From Treponema sp. (lineage in GTDB: Bacteria > Spirochaetota > Spirochaetia > Treponematales > Breznakiellaceae), in the NCBI GenBank assembly GCA_031278755.1, contig JAITJV010000078.1:1-5142 (forward strand): a stretch of 5,142 nucleotides of DNA. The letters are read 5' to 3'. This document shows, one piece after another, positions 1 to 4,731 of this stretch. A program made the position numbers and the translations under genes. The notes under the pieces are model-generated. The model did not search any database and was not told the DNA's origin. It saw nothing but the letters and a program-made list of their open reading frames with translations. Position 1 is the first letter of the stretch, and every line of letters starts with the position of its first letter.

Positions 1-154
1 GGCCGTTGCACAGCCTGCACAGGGTTGATTTTCCCGCCCCGTTTTCGCCGAGGAGTACGGCGAATTCACCTTCCGCCATGCCGAATGAAACGCCGCTTAC
101 CGCTTTTTCCGATCCGTAACGGAAAGAAACGTTTTCAAAACGCAGTATGTCCAC
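1..154 (-). CDS. ECF-type ABC transporter ATPase, second A component (partial, N-terminus only)
   Basis: This is the first 51 codons of an ABC ATPase whose remainder lies beyond the left edge. Reading leftward from a GTG at 154-152, the protein starts MDILRFENVSFRYG, the usual first strand of this family, and reaches a complete Walker A, GENGAGKST (residues 36-44), followed by LCRLCNG. A Shine-Dalgarno GAGGGGG lies seven bases before the GTG, which decides the start. The gene begins inside the upstream ATPase gene, overlapping its last 20 bases in another frame, so translational coupling is likely. With the preceding ATPase it would form the A/A' pair that powers an ECF importer. Signature, Walker B and H-switch cannot be seen. 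The ABC ATPase call is safe; the pairing role is inferred from position. Confidence 0.9.
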   Translation of the reverse strand, partial: MDILRFENVSFRYGSEKAVSGVSFGMAEGEFAVLLGENGAGKSTLCRLCNG

Positions 155-986
155 TTAAAATCCCCCTCATCATTTTTTCGGCGGCGTTCAGGTTCCAGGG
201 AAGTTCGCCGTGGTAAAGCCCCCCCGAACGGAGCCGCCGGGCCAGCGTCGTTACCCGCGGTATGTTCACGCCGGCATTTTCAAGCACGTCCGCTTTCTGC
301 AGAACTTCCTGCACGCCGCCGTCAAGGACAAGACGGCCCTTTTCCATCATCGCAAGGCGCTTTGCAAATTCGCACAGGAGCATGATCTTCTGTTCGACAA
401 TAACGATCGTAACGCCGTATTCCCCGTTGAGCCGTTTGAGGAATTCAAAAACGCTTCTGCTTGAAGCGGGATCAAGTTCGCCCGTCGGTTCGTCAAGAAG
501 CATGATCCGCGGCCGCAGCGCGGCAACGGCGGCTATGATTACCTTCTGTTTCTGGCCGCCGCTCAGTGAATGTACGCTCCGTTCCCGGAGATCGCTTATG
601 CCCGCCGCCGCCAGCGCCTCTTCCATGCGTCCCCCTATTTCATCACGGGGAACGCCGAAATTTTCAAGGCCGAAAAGAACCTCGTCCTCCACGACGGAAG
701 CGCTTATCTGTCCGTCTATATCCTGAAAGACGCTTCCTGTCGATCGCGCCGCGTCTCCGGGGGATTCGACGGAGTCGTACCCCTCCACCAGCGCTTCGCC
801 GTAAAAATCACCGGGGTAATGACGGGGGATCACGCCGTTAAGCGCGCAGATAAGGGTCGATTTTCCCGCGCCGCTCGGGCCTATGATCCCCAGAAATTCA
901 CCGTCAGGAATTTCCATGTTTATTTCCGCAAGGGCGAAGGTTTCCCTTCCCCGGTAGCGGAAGCTCACGTTCCGGACGCTTATCAT
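135..986 (-). CDS. ecfA: ECF transporter ATP-binding protein (EcfA/CbiO family)
   Basis: A complete 283-residue ATPase that would hydrolyse ATP on the cytoplasmic face to drive uptake through an ECF importer. Visible motifs in order: Walker A GPSGAGKST (36-44), Q-loop VFQDIDGQI (86-94, Gln88), then EDEVLFGLENFGVP (100-113), which is characteristic of the CbiO/EcfA branch, signature LSGGQ (141-145), Walker B IMLLDEPT (161-168) and D-loop ELDPAS (170-175). The H-switch position, usually His in VEH or THD, reads VEQK here, so it is Gln199. A C-terminal tail of about 60 residues follows the nucleotide-binding core, as is common in EcfA proteins. The start ATG (986-984) overlaps the stop of the S gene as ATGA (4 bp), which fixes the start and implies coupled translation. 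The 3' end overlaps the second ATPase gene by 20 bases. Family assignment is firm; substrate depends on the S component. Confidence 0.94.
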   Translation of the reverse strand: MISVRNVSFRYRGRETFALAEINMEIPDGEFLGIIGPSGAGKSTLICALNGVIPRHYPGDFYGEALVEGYDSVESPGDAARSTGSVFQDIDGQISASVVEDEVLFGLENFGVPRDEIGGRMEEALAAAGISDLRERSVHSLSGGQKQKVIIAAVAALRPRIMLLDEPTGELDPASSRSVFEFLKRLNGEYGVTIVIVEQKIMLLCEFAKRLAMMEKGRLVLDGGVQEVLQKADVLENAGVNIPRVTTLARRLRSGGLYHGELPWNLNAAEKMMRGILSGHTAF

Positions 987-1591
987 TCGCGCGGCTTTTT
1001 AAGGACGAGGCGCAGGGGCAGGTACAAAAGCTGCACGATCACCGAATTGATAAAGGCCGTTCCCAGAATGATGGCAAGGAAGATCGCAAGGGGCGTGGGC
1101 GTAATGCCGGCGCCGGCGTAGTAAACAAGGTACATGACCCCTGTAAAGGTAAAGCCGCTTGCCATAGTGCTGAAAAAGGTGCAGAGCAGGGTTTTTGCGG
1201 GAATTTTTCCCGTGTTAAGCGGAATGCGTATAAGGAGGCACATCGCGAGCGCCCCGGTAAGTTCGCTTACAAAATTGATGTAGGGCTGGCCCGGGAAAAA
1301 CTGGCATATAGCCCCCGCAAGGAGGCCTATGACCGCCGCCTCGGCGAACTTCGGCCTGACAAGGAGGATTACAAGGCAGTACATGGCGATAATGAAGTTG
1401 GGCTTCATGCCGAAGTTGACGACGGATCCGACAAAAAATTTCAGCACCGCGCCTGCGGCGAGGAGTATGCCGGTTAAAAGTATCTCCCGTATACCCAGGC
1501 CCTTTTTTTCCTGCCCGGCGGCTTTCCGTTTGCGGCCTCCGGGGGCCGCGGCTTCGGCATGTACCGCGGCGGTTCCGTTGATGTTTTCCAT
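983..1591 (-). CDS. ECF transporter S component, TrpP-like membrane protein
   Basis: A 202-residue integral membrane protein that would bind the transported small molecule and hand it to the ECF ATPases encoded just downstream. Residues 1-33 form a hydrophilic Ala/Gly/Lys-rich cytoplasmic-type extension. Roughly six hydrophobic segments follow, near 36-55, 62-78, 82-99, 107-122, 133-158 and 165-193. The stretch GMKPNFIIAMYCLVILL (61-77) followed by RPKFAEAAVIGLLAG resembles, from memory, the tryptophan transporter family TrpP, where a GMKP motif opens the second helix; tryptophan or a related compound is therefore a candidate substrate, not an established one. The ATG at 1591-1589 is supported by an AAGGAG six bases upstream. 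It is first in an S-A-A' operon and sits behind a promoter with two operator-like palindromes, so expression is probably repressor-controlled. S-component call fairly strong, substrate weak. Confidence 0.8.
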   Translation of the reverse strand: MENINGTAAVHAEAAAPGGRKRKAAGQEKKGLGIREILLTGILLAAGAVLKFFVGSVVNFGMKPNFIIAMYCLVILLVRPKFAEAAVIGLLAGAICQFFPGQPYINFVSELTGALAMCLLIRIPLNTGKIPAKTLLCTFFSTMASGFTFTGVMYLVYYAGAGITPTPLAIFLAIILGTAFINSVIVQLLYLPLRLVLKKPRE

Positions 1592-1597
1592 AAGAAT

Positions 1598-1603
1598 CTC
1601 CTT
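1598..1603 (-). promoter_or_regulatory. Ribosome binding site of the S-component gene
   Basis: On the minus strand this reads AAGGAG, six bases before the ATG at 1591-1589. It is the strongest Shine-Dalgarno in the window and supports the long, hydrophilic N-terminus of the S component rather than an internal start at the first membrane helix. Confidence 0.85.
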
Positions 1604-1656
1604 GTTTACCAGGTTGTTCAGAAGCCCGCTGCGTTTTCATGTACGGAATCCTGAAG

Positions 1657-1672
1657 CCGGCATGAACGCCGG
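1657..1672 (-). repeat. Small GC hairpin in the leader of the ECF operon
   Basis: CCGGC (1657-1661) and GCCGG (1668-1672) can pair across a six-base loop in the untranslated leader of the S gene. The stem is only five base pairs, no U-run follows and no alternative pairing is obvious. It may be incidental; I record it because it directly adjoins the downstream operator palindrome. Confidence 0.3.
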
Positions 1673-1673
1673 T

Positions 1674-1691
1674 GTTTCTATATATAGAAAC
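1674..1691. promoter_or_regulatory. Operator-like perfect palindrome, copy 1 (downstream of the start site)
   Basis: GTTTCTATATATAGAAAC is a perfect 18-bp palindrome. Its arms GTTTCT and AGAAAC recur with the same six-base spacer at 1726-1743. Relative to the minus-strand promoter at 1708-1736, it falls about 10 to 27 bases after the predicted transcription start (near 1701), a position where bound repressor would block initiation or early elongation. The size and symmetry suit a dimeric helix-turn-helix regulator. The regulator is not encoded in the window and I cannot name its family. Confidence 0.75.
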
Positions 1692-1707
1692 CGTCTCGTT
1701 GCACATG

Positions 1708-1736
1708 AACATAGCACGCCGGATTGTTTCTGTCAA
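1708..1736 (-). promoter_or_regulatory. Sigma-70 type promoter of the ECF transporter operon
   Basis: On the minus strand, TTGACA (1736-1731) is a perfect -35. A 17-base spacer follows, then TATGTT (1713-1708), a four-of-six -10 preceded by TGC (1716-1714), the extended -10 arrangement. Transcription would start near 1701, giving a leader of about 110 bases to the S gene ATG. The -35 is embedded in the centre of one operator palindrome, with the second palindrome just beyond the start site. This is the best-formed promoter in the window. Confidence 0.78.
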
Positions 1737-1743
1737 TAGAAAC
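1726..1743. promoter_or_regulatory. Operator-like inverted repeat, copy 2 (over the -35)
   Basis: GTTTCT (1726-1731), spacer GTCAAT, AGAAAC (1738-1743): the same arms and spacer length as the perfect palindrome at 1674-1691. A further T/A pair (1725, 1744) makes the arms seven bases. The spacer, where the other copy has ATATAT, here forms most of the -35 hexamer TTGACA on the minus strand, so a protein bound here would cover the -35. The centres of the two copies are 52 bp apart, about five helical turns, placing both sites on the same DNA face. Confidence 0.75.
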
Positions 1744-1746
1744 ATC

Positions 1747-1759
1747 AAAAAAAAAAAAA
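1747..1759. repeat. Run of 13 adenines
   Basis: An uninterrupted A13 tract between the ECF operator region and the patatin promoter region. It lies outside any gene and about 65 bases upstream of the patatin -10. Together with A8 (1803-1810) and A7 (1814-1820) it makes this segment far more A-rich than the surrounding DNA. It could bend DNA or vary in length through slippage. Confidence 0.85.
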
Positions 1760-1767
1760 TCGGGCCT

Positions 1768-1791
1768 GTTCCAAAGCTGAAGTTTTGGAAC
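1768..1791. repeat. Inverted repeat upstream of the patatin gene
   Basis: GTTCCAAA (1768-1775) and TTTGGAAC (1784-1791) are perfect 8-base complementary arms around an 8-base centre. Inner G·T and C-G pairs could extend this to a ten-pair stem with a TGAA loop. Its sequence differs from the GTTTCT operators, so if it is a protein site it belongs to another regulator. It lies about 33 bases upstream of the patatin -10. As a minus-strand terminator it is unconvincing, because eight bases separate the stem from the T-run and no gene ends here. Confidence 0.5.
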
Positions 1792-1820
1792 CGCCTCAAT
1801 CGAAAAAAAATTCAAAAAAA

Positions 1821-1829
1821 TGCTATAGT
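1821..1829 (+). promoter_or_regulatory. Extended -10 promoter candidate for the patatin-like gene
   Basis: TGCTATAGT is an extended -10 (TG, one base, then TATAGT, five of six matches to TATAAT). No good -35 lies 17 bases upstream, but A8 (1803-1810) and A7 (1814-1820) tracts, about 10.5 bases apart centre to centre, flank it. Transcription would start near 1836, almost at the ATG at 1838, which suggests a leaderless or nearly leaderless mRNA. The same TATAGT hexamer occurs before the serine acetyltransferase gene. Confidence 0.5.
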
Positions 1830-1837
1830 TGAAGATA

Positions 1838-2731
1838 ATGAAAATAAATTTGAATTTGAAGTGGGCCCTGGTTCTTTCGGGGGGCGGGGCAAAGGGCCTT
1901 GCCCATGTCGGGGTGATACGCGCCCTTGATTCCCTCGGCTTTCCGCCTCCTTCTTTTATCGCCGGTACGTCCATGGGGGCCATCGTCGGCGGGCTTTACG
2001 CGTGCGGTTTAAGCCCCGGGGAACTGTCCCGTTTCGTGCTGAAAGAATTCGACATCAACGATTACCTTGAAGGTTTTGCGTTCAGGATGAACGGCCCCGC
2101 GGGCAAGTTGTTGAAGGCGGGGCAGATCCTGGGGAACCTTGCCACGAGGTCCGGCATAGATTCGGGCCGGCTCATCATAGAACTGTTTGAACGCCTTACC
2201 GGCGGAAAAAAATTCAGCGAAACTTCCATACCCTTCCGCTGCAACGCGGTGGATCTTGTAAGCGGCGAAGAAGTGATCTTTGACTCCGGTTCCGTCGCCA
2301 AAGCGATGCGCGCCTCCATGTCGTTTCCCGCCTTTTTTGAGCCGTTCGCCGACGGGGAACACTGTTATGCCGACGGCGGGCTTGCCCATAATCTTCCCGT
2401 CTTCATAGCCAGGAAGGCCGGCTGGAAGCGCGTGCTCGCGGTGGACGTGGTGCATTTCAGGCGGCTTCCCGCCGGGGAGCTTAAATCGGTTCCGGACGTC
2501 ATCTACCGCTCCCTTGAATCCGCCCTTCACCTGATGCAGGCAAAGGAGGGCGCGGGTGCGTCGCTCACCATTCACGCTTCGGATTCCACAAGCCCCCTTG
2601 ATTTTGAAAAGAAAGAGAATCTGATACGGCTGGGGGAACGGGCGGTGCTGAACAATGAAAAAATGGTACGGTCGTTTTTTTCGCCGTCTTTCCTCCACAG
2701 GGGAAAAAGGGAATGCGGCATTACGCAATGA
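1838..2731 (+). CDS. Patatin-like phospholipase / acyl hydrolase (RssA-like)
   Basis: A 297-residue serine hydrolase of the bacterial patatin family, expected to cleave acyl esters of phospholipids or other lipids with a Ser-Asp dyad. Counting from the ATG at 1838, the oxyanion-hole loop SGGGAKGLAHVG is at 14-25, the nucleophile elbow GTSMG at 43-47 (Ser45), and the catalytic Asp in YADGG at 177-181 (Asp179). All key residues are present and the length suits a single-domain protein. There is no signal peptide, so it is probably cytoplasmic or peripheral. The start is uncertain: ATG 1838, TTG 1829 and TTG 1856 (which would give MKWALVLSGGG, a typical family beginning) are all in frame and none has a good Shine-Dalgarno. 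Physiological substrate unknown. It lies divergently from the ECF operon and 58 bases before the serine acetyltransferase gene, so it may share transcription with that gene. Confidence 0.92.
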   Translation: MKINLNLKWALVLSGGGAKGLAHVGVIRALDSLGFPPPSFIAGTSMGAIVGGLYACGLSPGELSRFVLKEFDINDYLEGFAFRMNGPAGKLLKAGQILGNLATRSGIDSGRLIIELFERLTGGKKFSETSIPFRCNAVDLVSGEEVIFDSGSVAKAMRASMSFPAFFEPFADGEHCYADGGLAHNLPVFIARKAGWKRVLAVDVVHFRRLPAGELKSVPDVIYRSLESALHLMQAKEGAGASLTIHASDSTSPLDFEKKENLIRLGERAVLNNEKMVRSFFSPSFLHRGKRECGITQ

Positions 2732-2753
2732 AAAGTCTGTATGCACGAAATAC

Positions 2754-2773
2754 CGTTTATTGTATAGTAAACG
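2754..2773 (+). promoter_or_regulatory. Promoter candidate overlapping an inverted repeat, before the serine acetyltransferase gene
   Basis: In the 58-base gap after the patatin gene, CGTTTA (2754-2759) and TAAACG (2768-2773) form six-base inverted arms around an eight-base centre that contains most of a TATAGT -10 (2763-2768). No convincing -35 is found 16-18 bases upstream. A transcript from here would start near 2775 with a very short leader carrying only the ribosome binding site. It could be a regulated internal promoter or chance. Confidence 0.35.
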
Positions 2774-2777
2774 TAAC

Positions 2778-2783
2778 AGAGGA
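2778..2783 (+). promoter_or_regulatory. Ribosome binding site deciding the TTG start of the serine acetyltransferase
   Basis: AGAGGA lies six bases before TTG 2790-2792. The reading frame stays open back to an ATG at 2655, inside the patatin gene, but that start has no such site and would overlap the patatin coding sequence by 77 bases. The TTG is therefore preferred. Confidence 0.75.
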
Positions 2784-2789
2784 AAAATC

Positions 2790-3674
2790 TTGAACAGACT
2801 GCAGAAGAGCATAGATTCCCTTGTTGCATCCTACGGTGAACACGGGCTTGTGAACCACAGCGGATCGAATCTCCCCAGCAGGCAGAGCATTGAGGACATA
2901 CTCCGCGGGCTTGAGGAGCTGATCTTCCCCGGTTTCCGTGAGGATGAAATTCCCGATCACGACAACCTGGGGCTTATCGCCGCGGAAAAGGTCAACCACC
3001 TTGCCCGCGAACTGATACGCGAAACGGAAAAGAGCCTTGCCTTTTTAATGCGGAACGGCGGGGCCGGCTGCGGCCGCGGCGGCTGCCACGCCGCCGCCGA
3101 ACTTATAATGGAAAATTTTTTTGAAGAACTCCCCTCGATGCGGAATTCCATCGCCCTTGACATGAAGGCGGCCTTCAGGGGGGATCCGGCCGCGAAGAGC
3201 ATAGAGGAAGTGATAGTCTCGTACCCCGGCTTTGAAGCGATCACCGTGCACCGCCTTGCCCATTTTTTTTGGGAAGCCCAGGTGCCCCTTATCCCCCGCA
3301 TGATGAGCGAACTTGTCCACGGCCGCACCGGCATAGACATACATCCCGGCGCGGATATAGGGGATTCTTTTTTCATCGATCACGGAACGGGCGTGGTGAT
3401 AGGCGAAACAACGGTGATAGGGAAAAACGTCAAAATTTACCAGGGCGTCACTCTGGGCGCCCTTTCGGTAAAAAAAGAAGAAGGAAACAGGAAGCGCCAT
3501 CCCACGATCGAGGACGACGTTACCATTTATGCAAACGCGACGATCCTTGGGGGAGAGACCATCATAGGCAGGGGCAGCGTCATAGGGGGCAGCGTGTGGC
3601 TTACCGAATCAATTCCCCCCGGCAGCCTTGTGTACCTTAACACGGGAGAGCGCCTAATCAAAAAGAAGGGATAA
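2790..3674 (+). CDS. cysE: Serine O-acetyltransferase, EpsC-type (long CysE)
   Basis: Transfers acetyl from acetyl-CoA to L-serine, giving O-acetylserine, the direct precursor of cysteine; cytoplasmic. The protein is 294 residues from a TTG start. Residues 1-135 form a helical N-terminal domain, and 136-175 contain PAAKSIEEVIVSYPGFEAI and VHRLAHFFW, hallmark segments of the long EpsC-type enzymes. From about 180 the left-handed beta-helix of hexapeptide repeats begins: GIDIHPGADIG, IDHGTGVVIGETT, then GVTLGALS and ILGGETIIG. By alignment to E. coli CysE, catalytic Asp183 and His198 are present. The C-terminus is short and lacks the ending in Ile that normally binds cysteine synthase, finishing IKKKG. 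An unusual glycine/cysteine cluster, GCGRGGCH (93-100), interrupts the N-terminal domain. The stop is one base from the next start codon, so it is co-transcribed with the XdhC-family gene. Confidence 0.93.
   Translation: MNRLQKSIDSLVASYGEHGLVNHSGSNLPSRQSIEDILRGLEELIFPGFREDEIPDHDNLGLIAAEKVNHLARELIRETEKSLAFLMRNGGAGCGRGGCHAAAELIMENFFEELPSMRNSIALDMKAAFRGDPAAKSIEEVIVSYPGFEAITVHRLAHFFWEAQVPLIPRMMSELVHGRTGIDIHPGADIGDSFFIDHGTGVVIGETTVIGKNVKIYQGVTLGALSVKKEEGNRKRHPTIEDDVTIYANATILGGETIIGRGSVIGGSVWLTESIPPGSLVYLNTGERLIKKKG
3663..3670 (+). promoter_or_regulatory. Ribosome binding site of the XdhC-family gene
   Basis: AAGAAGGG, inside the last codons of the serine acetyltransferase gene, is five bases before GTG 3676-3678. 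It supports the GTG as the start and reinitiation right after the upstream stop codon TAA (3672-3674). Confidence 0.75.
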
Positions 3675-3675
3675 G

Positions 3676-4731
3676 GTGAAGGATCTGTTTCTTGCCGCGC
3701 GGGCGTTTCTTCTTGAAAAAGAAGACCTGATCCTCGCGTCCATCATCCGGAGTTCCGGGTCCACTCCGCGGGGAGCGGGGGCAAAGATGCTTGCGGGCAG
3801 GGAAGGCCGGATTGCGGGAACCATAGGCGGCGCCGCCGCGGAGCACCTTGCGGTGGAAGAATCGAAAAAGCTTATCGCCGAAAAAAGATCCGCCCGCAGG
3901 GAATACATACTCCGTCCCAATGAAGCGGCCGACATAGGGGCGAAATGCGGCGGAGAAGTTTCCGTGTACTTTGCGTACCTGGATTCAGGCGATCCCGCGC
4001 TTCTTCCCTTTATTGACGCGGTTCTTTCGGCGTTTTCGGCCGGCGGCCCTTCCTGGCTTTTTACCCGCGTGGACGAAGGCGGCGCGGATGGCGCGTCCGG
4101 CACGGGGGGCCGCGCCGTCATGGGCGCGGCGGGAGAAGTCTCCGCCTGGCTTGGCGCGGCGGGGGCCGCGGATGCGGCAAGCCTTTGCGGGGAAGAACCC
4201 GTCCTTGCTTTAAAGGGCGGGTCTCTCTGGTTTTGCGAAGCGCTGGTTCCTTCCGGTTTTGTGTATGTCTTCGGCGGAGGGCATGTAGCCCAGGCCCTTG
4301 TCCCCCTTCTTGCGGGCCTTGATTTCCGCTGCGTGGTCTTTGACGACAGGGGCGAATTTACAAAGCCTGAACTCTTTCCCGACGCGGTAAAGATCATCAC
4401 GGGAGATTTTTCCGATCCGGGTTCCCTCATACGGCTTTCCGAAAAGGATTATGCGGTGATTGTAACGCGGGGCCATGTCTGGGACGTACAGGCCGAAGCC
4501 TTCGCGCTCCGAAGCAACGCCCGCTACATAGGGATCATAGGAAGCGCTTCCAAGCATGAATTTGTCCGCGGCAGACTTTCCGAACTTGGCTTTACCCCCG
4601 GCGAAATTAACGCTTCCCGCGTTCACGCCCCCGTCGGCGTTCCCATAGGAAGCAGAACCCCCGCCGAAATAGCGGTGAGCATAGCCGCGGAGCTTATCCG
4701 CGAACGCTCTGGTTTTGCGGGCGGGGCGTGA
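3676..4731 (+). CDS. XdhC/CoxI-family protein (molybdenum hydroxylase maturation factor)
   Basis: A 351-residue two-domain protein of the XdhC family. Known members bind molybdenum cofactor and help sulfurate it and insert it into xanthine dehydrogenase-type enzymes. The N-terminal XdhC/CoxI domain (about 1-105) shows SSGSTPRGAGAKML (26-39), GTIGGAAAE (48-56, where the family usually has GTIGGG) and IGAKCGGEVSVYF (87-99), whose Cys91 matches the conserved cysteine of the CGG motif. A linker rich in Ala and Gly (about 120-175) follows. The C-terminal Rossmann-like domain begins VYVFGGGHVAQAL (196-208), continues with VIVTRGHVWD (261-270) and YIGIIGSASK (284-293), and ends IGSRTPAEIAVSIAAELI (324-341). 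Both domains are whole. The GTG start is one base after the cysE stop. No molybdenum hydroxylase gene is in view, so the client enzyme is unknown. Confidence 0.88.
   Translation: MKDLFLAARAFLLEKEDLILASIIRSSGSTPRGAGAKMLAGREGRIAGTIGGAAAEHLAVEESKKLIAEKRSARREYILRPNEAADIGAKCGGEVSVYFAYLDSGDPALLPFIDAVLSAFSAGGPSWLFTRVDEGGADGASGTGGRAVMGAAGEVSAWLGAAGAADAASLCGEEPVLALKGGSLWFCEALVPSGFVYVFGGGHVAQALVPLLAGLDFRCVVFDDRGEFTKPELFPDAVKIITGDFSDPGSLIRLSEKDYAVIVTRGHVWDVQAEAFALRSNARYIGIIGSASKHEFVRGRLSELGFTPGEINASRVHAPVGVPIGSRTPAEIAVSIAAELIRERSGFAGGA

Noticed and set aside
1592..1701. Riboswitch or T-box in the roughly 110-base leader of the ECF operon
   Set aside because: Only a five-pair hairpin and the operator palindrome are visible; no conserved riboswitch core, T-box sequence or terminator/antiterminator pair was recognised.
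1747..1791. Inverted repeat plus T-run as a minus-strand intrinsic terminator
   Set aside because: Eight bases separate the stem from the T-run, and no minus-strand gene ends upstream of it.
1215..1799. Minus-strand frame running from the intergenic region through the S gene
   Set aside because: Most of it is an Arg/Gly/Pro-rich out-of-frame reading of the S-component gene, and it would have to cross both operators and the promoter. No leader-peptide features such as a run of Trp codons.
1829..1837. TTG at 1829 as the patatin start
   Set aside because: It lacks a Shine-Dalgarno, overlaps the -10 candidate and would add only three residues that homologues do not need; ATG 1838 is preferred, with TTG 1856 still possible.
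1834..1839. GATAAT as a -10 with TTCAAA (1811-1816) as -35
   Set aside because: The match is fair, but transcription would start after the preferred ATG; it would make sense only if the patatin protein starts at TTG 1856.
2655..2789. ATG 2655 as the serine acetyltransferase start (339 residues)
   Set aside because: It lies inside the patatin gene, and the extra 45 residues are basic and unlike the family. TTG 2790 has a proper ribosome binding site.
2009..2812. Long open frame antisense to the patatin gene (267 codons)
   Set aside because: The plus strand encodes a clear enzyme with all catalytic motifs. The antisense product shows no recognisable domain and its frame is open because of third-position GC bias.
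3654..4430. Long open frame antisense to the xdhC-type gene (258 codons)
   Set aside because: The product is Ser/Pro/Ala/Arg-rich with no motif, and is the mirror of a GC-rich coding frame.
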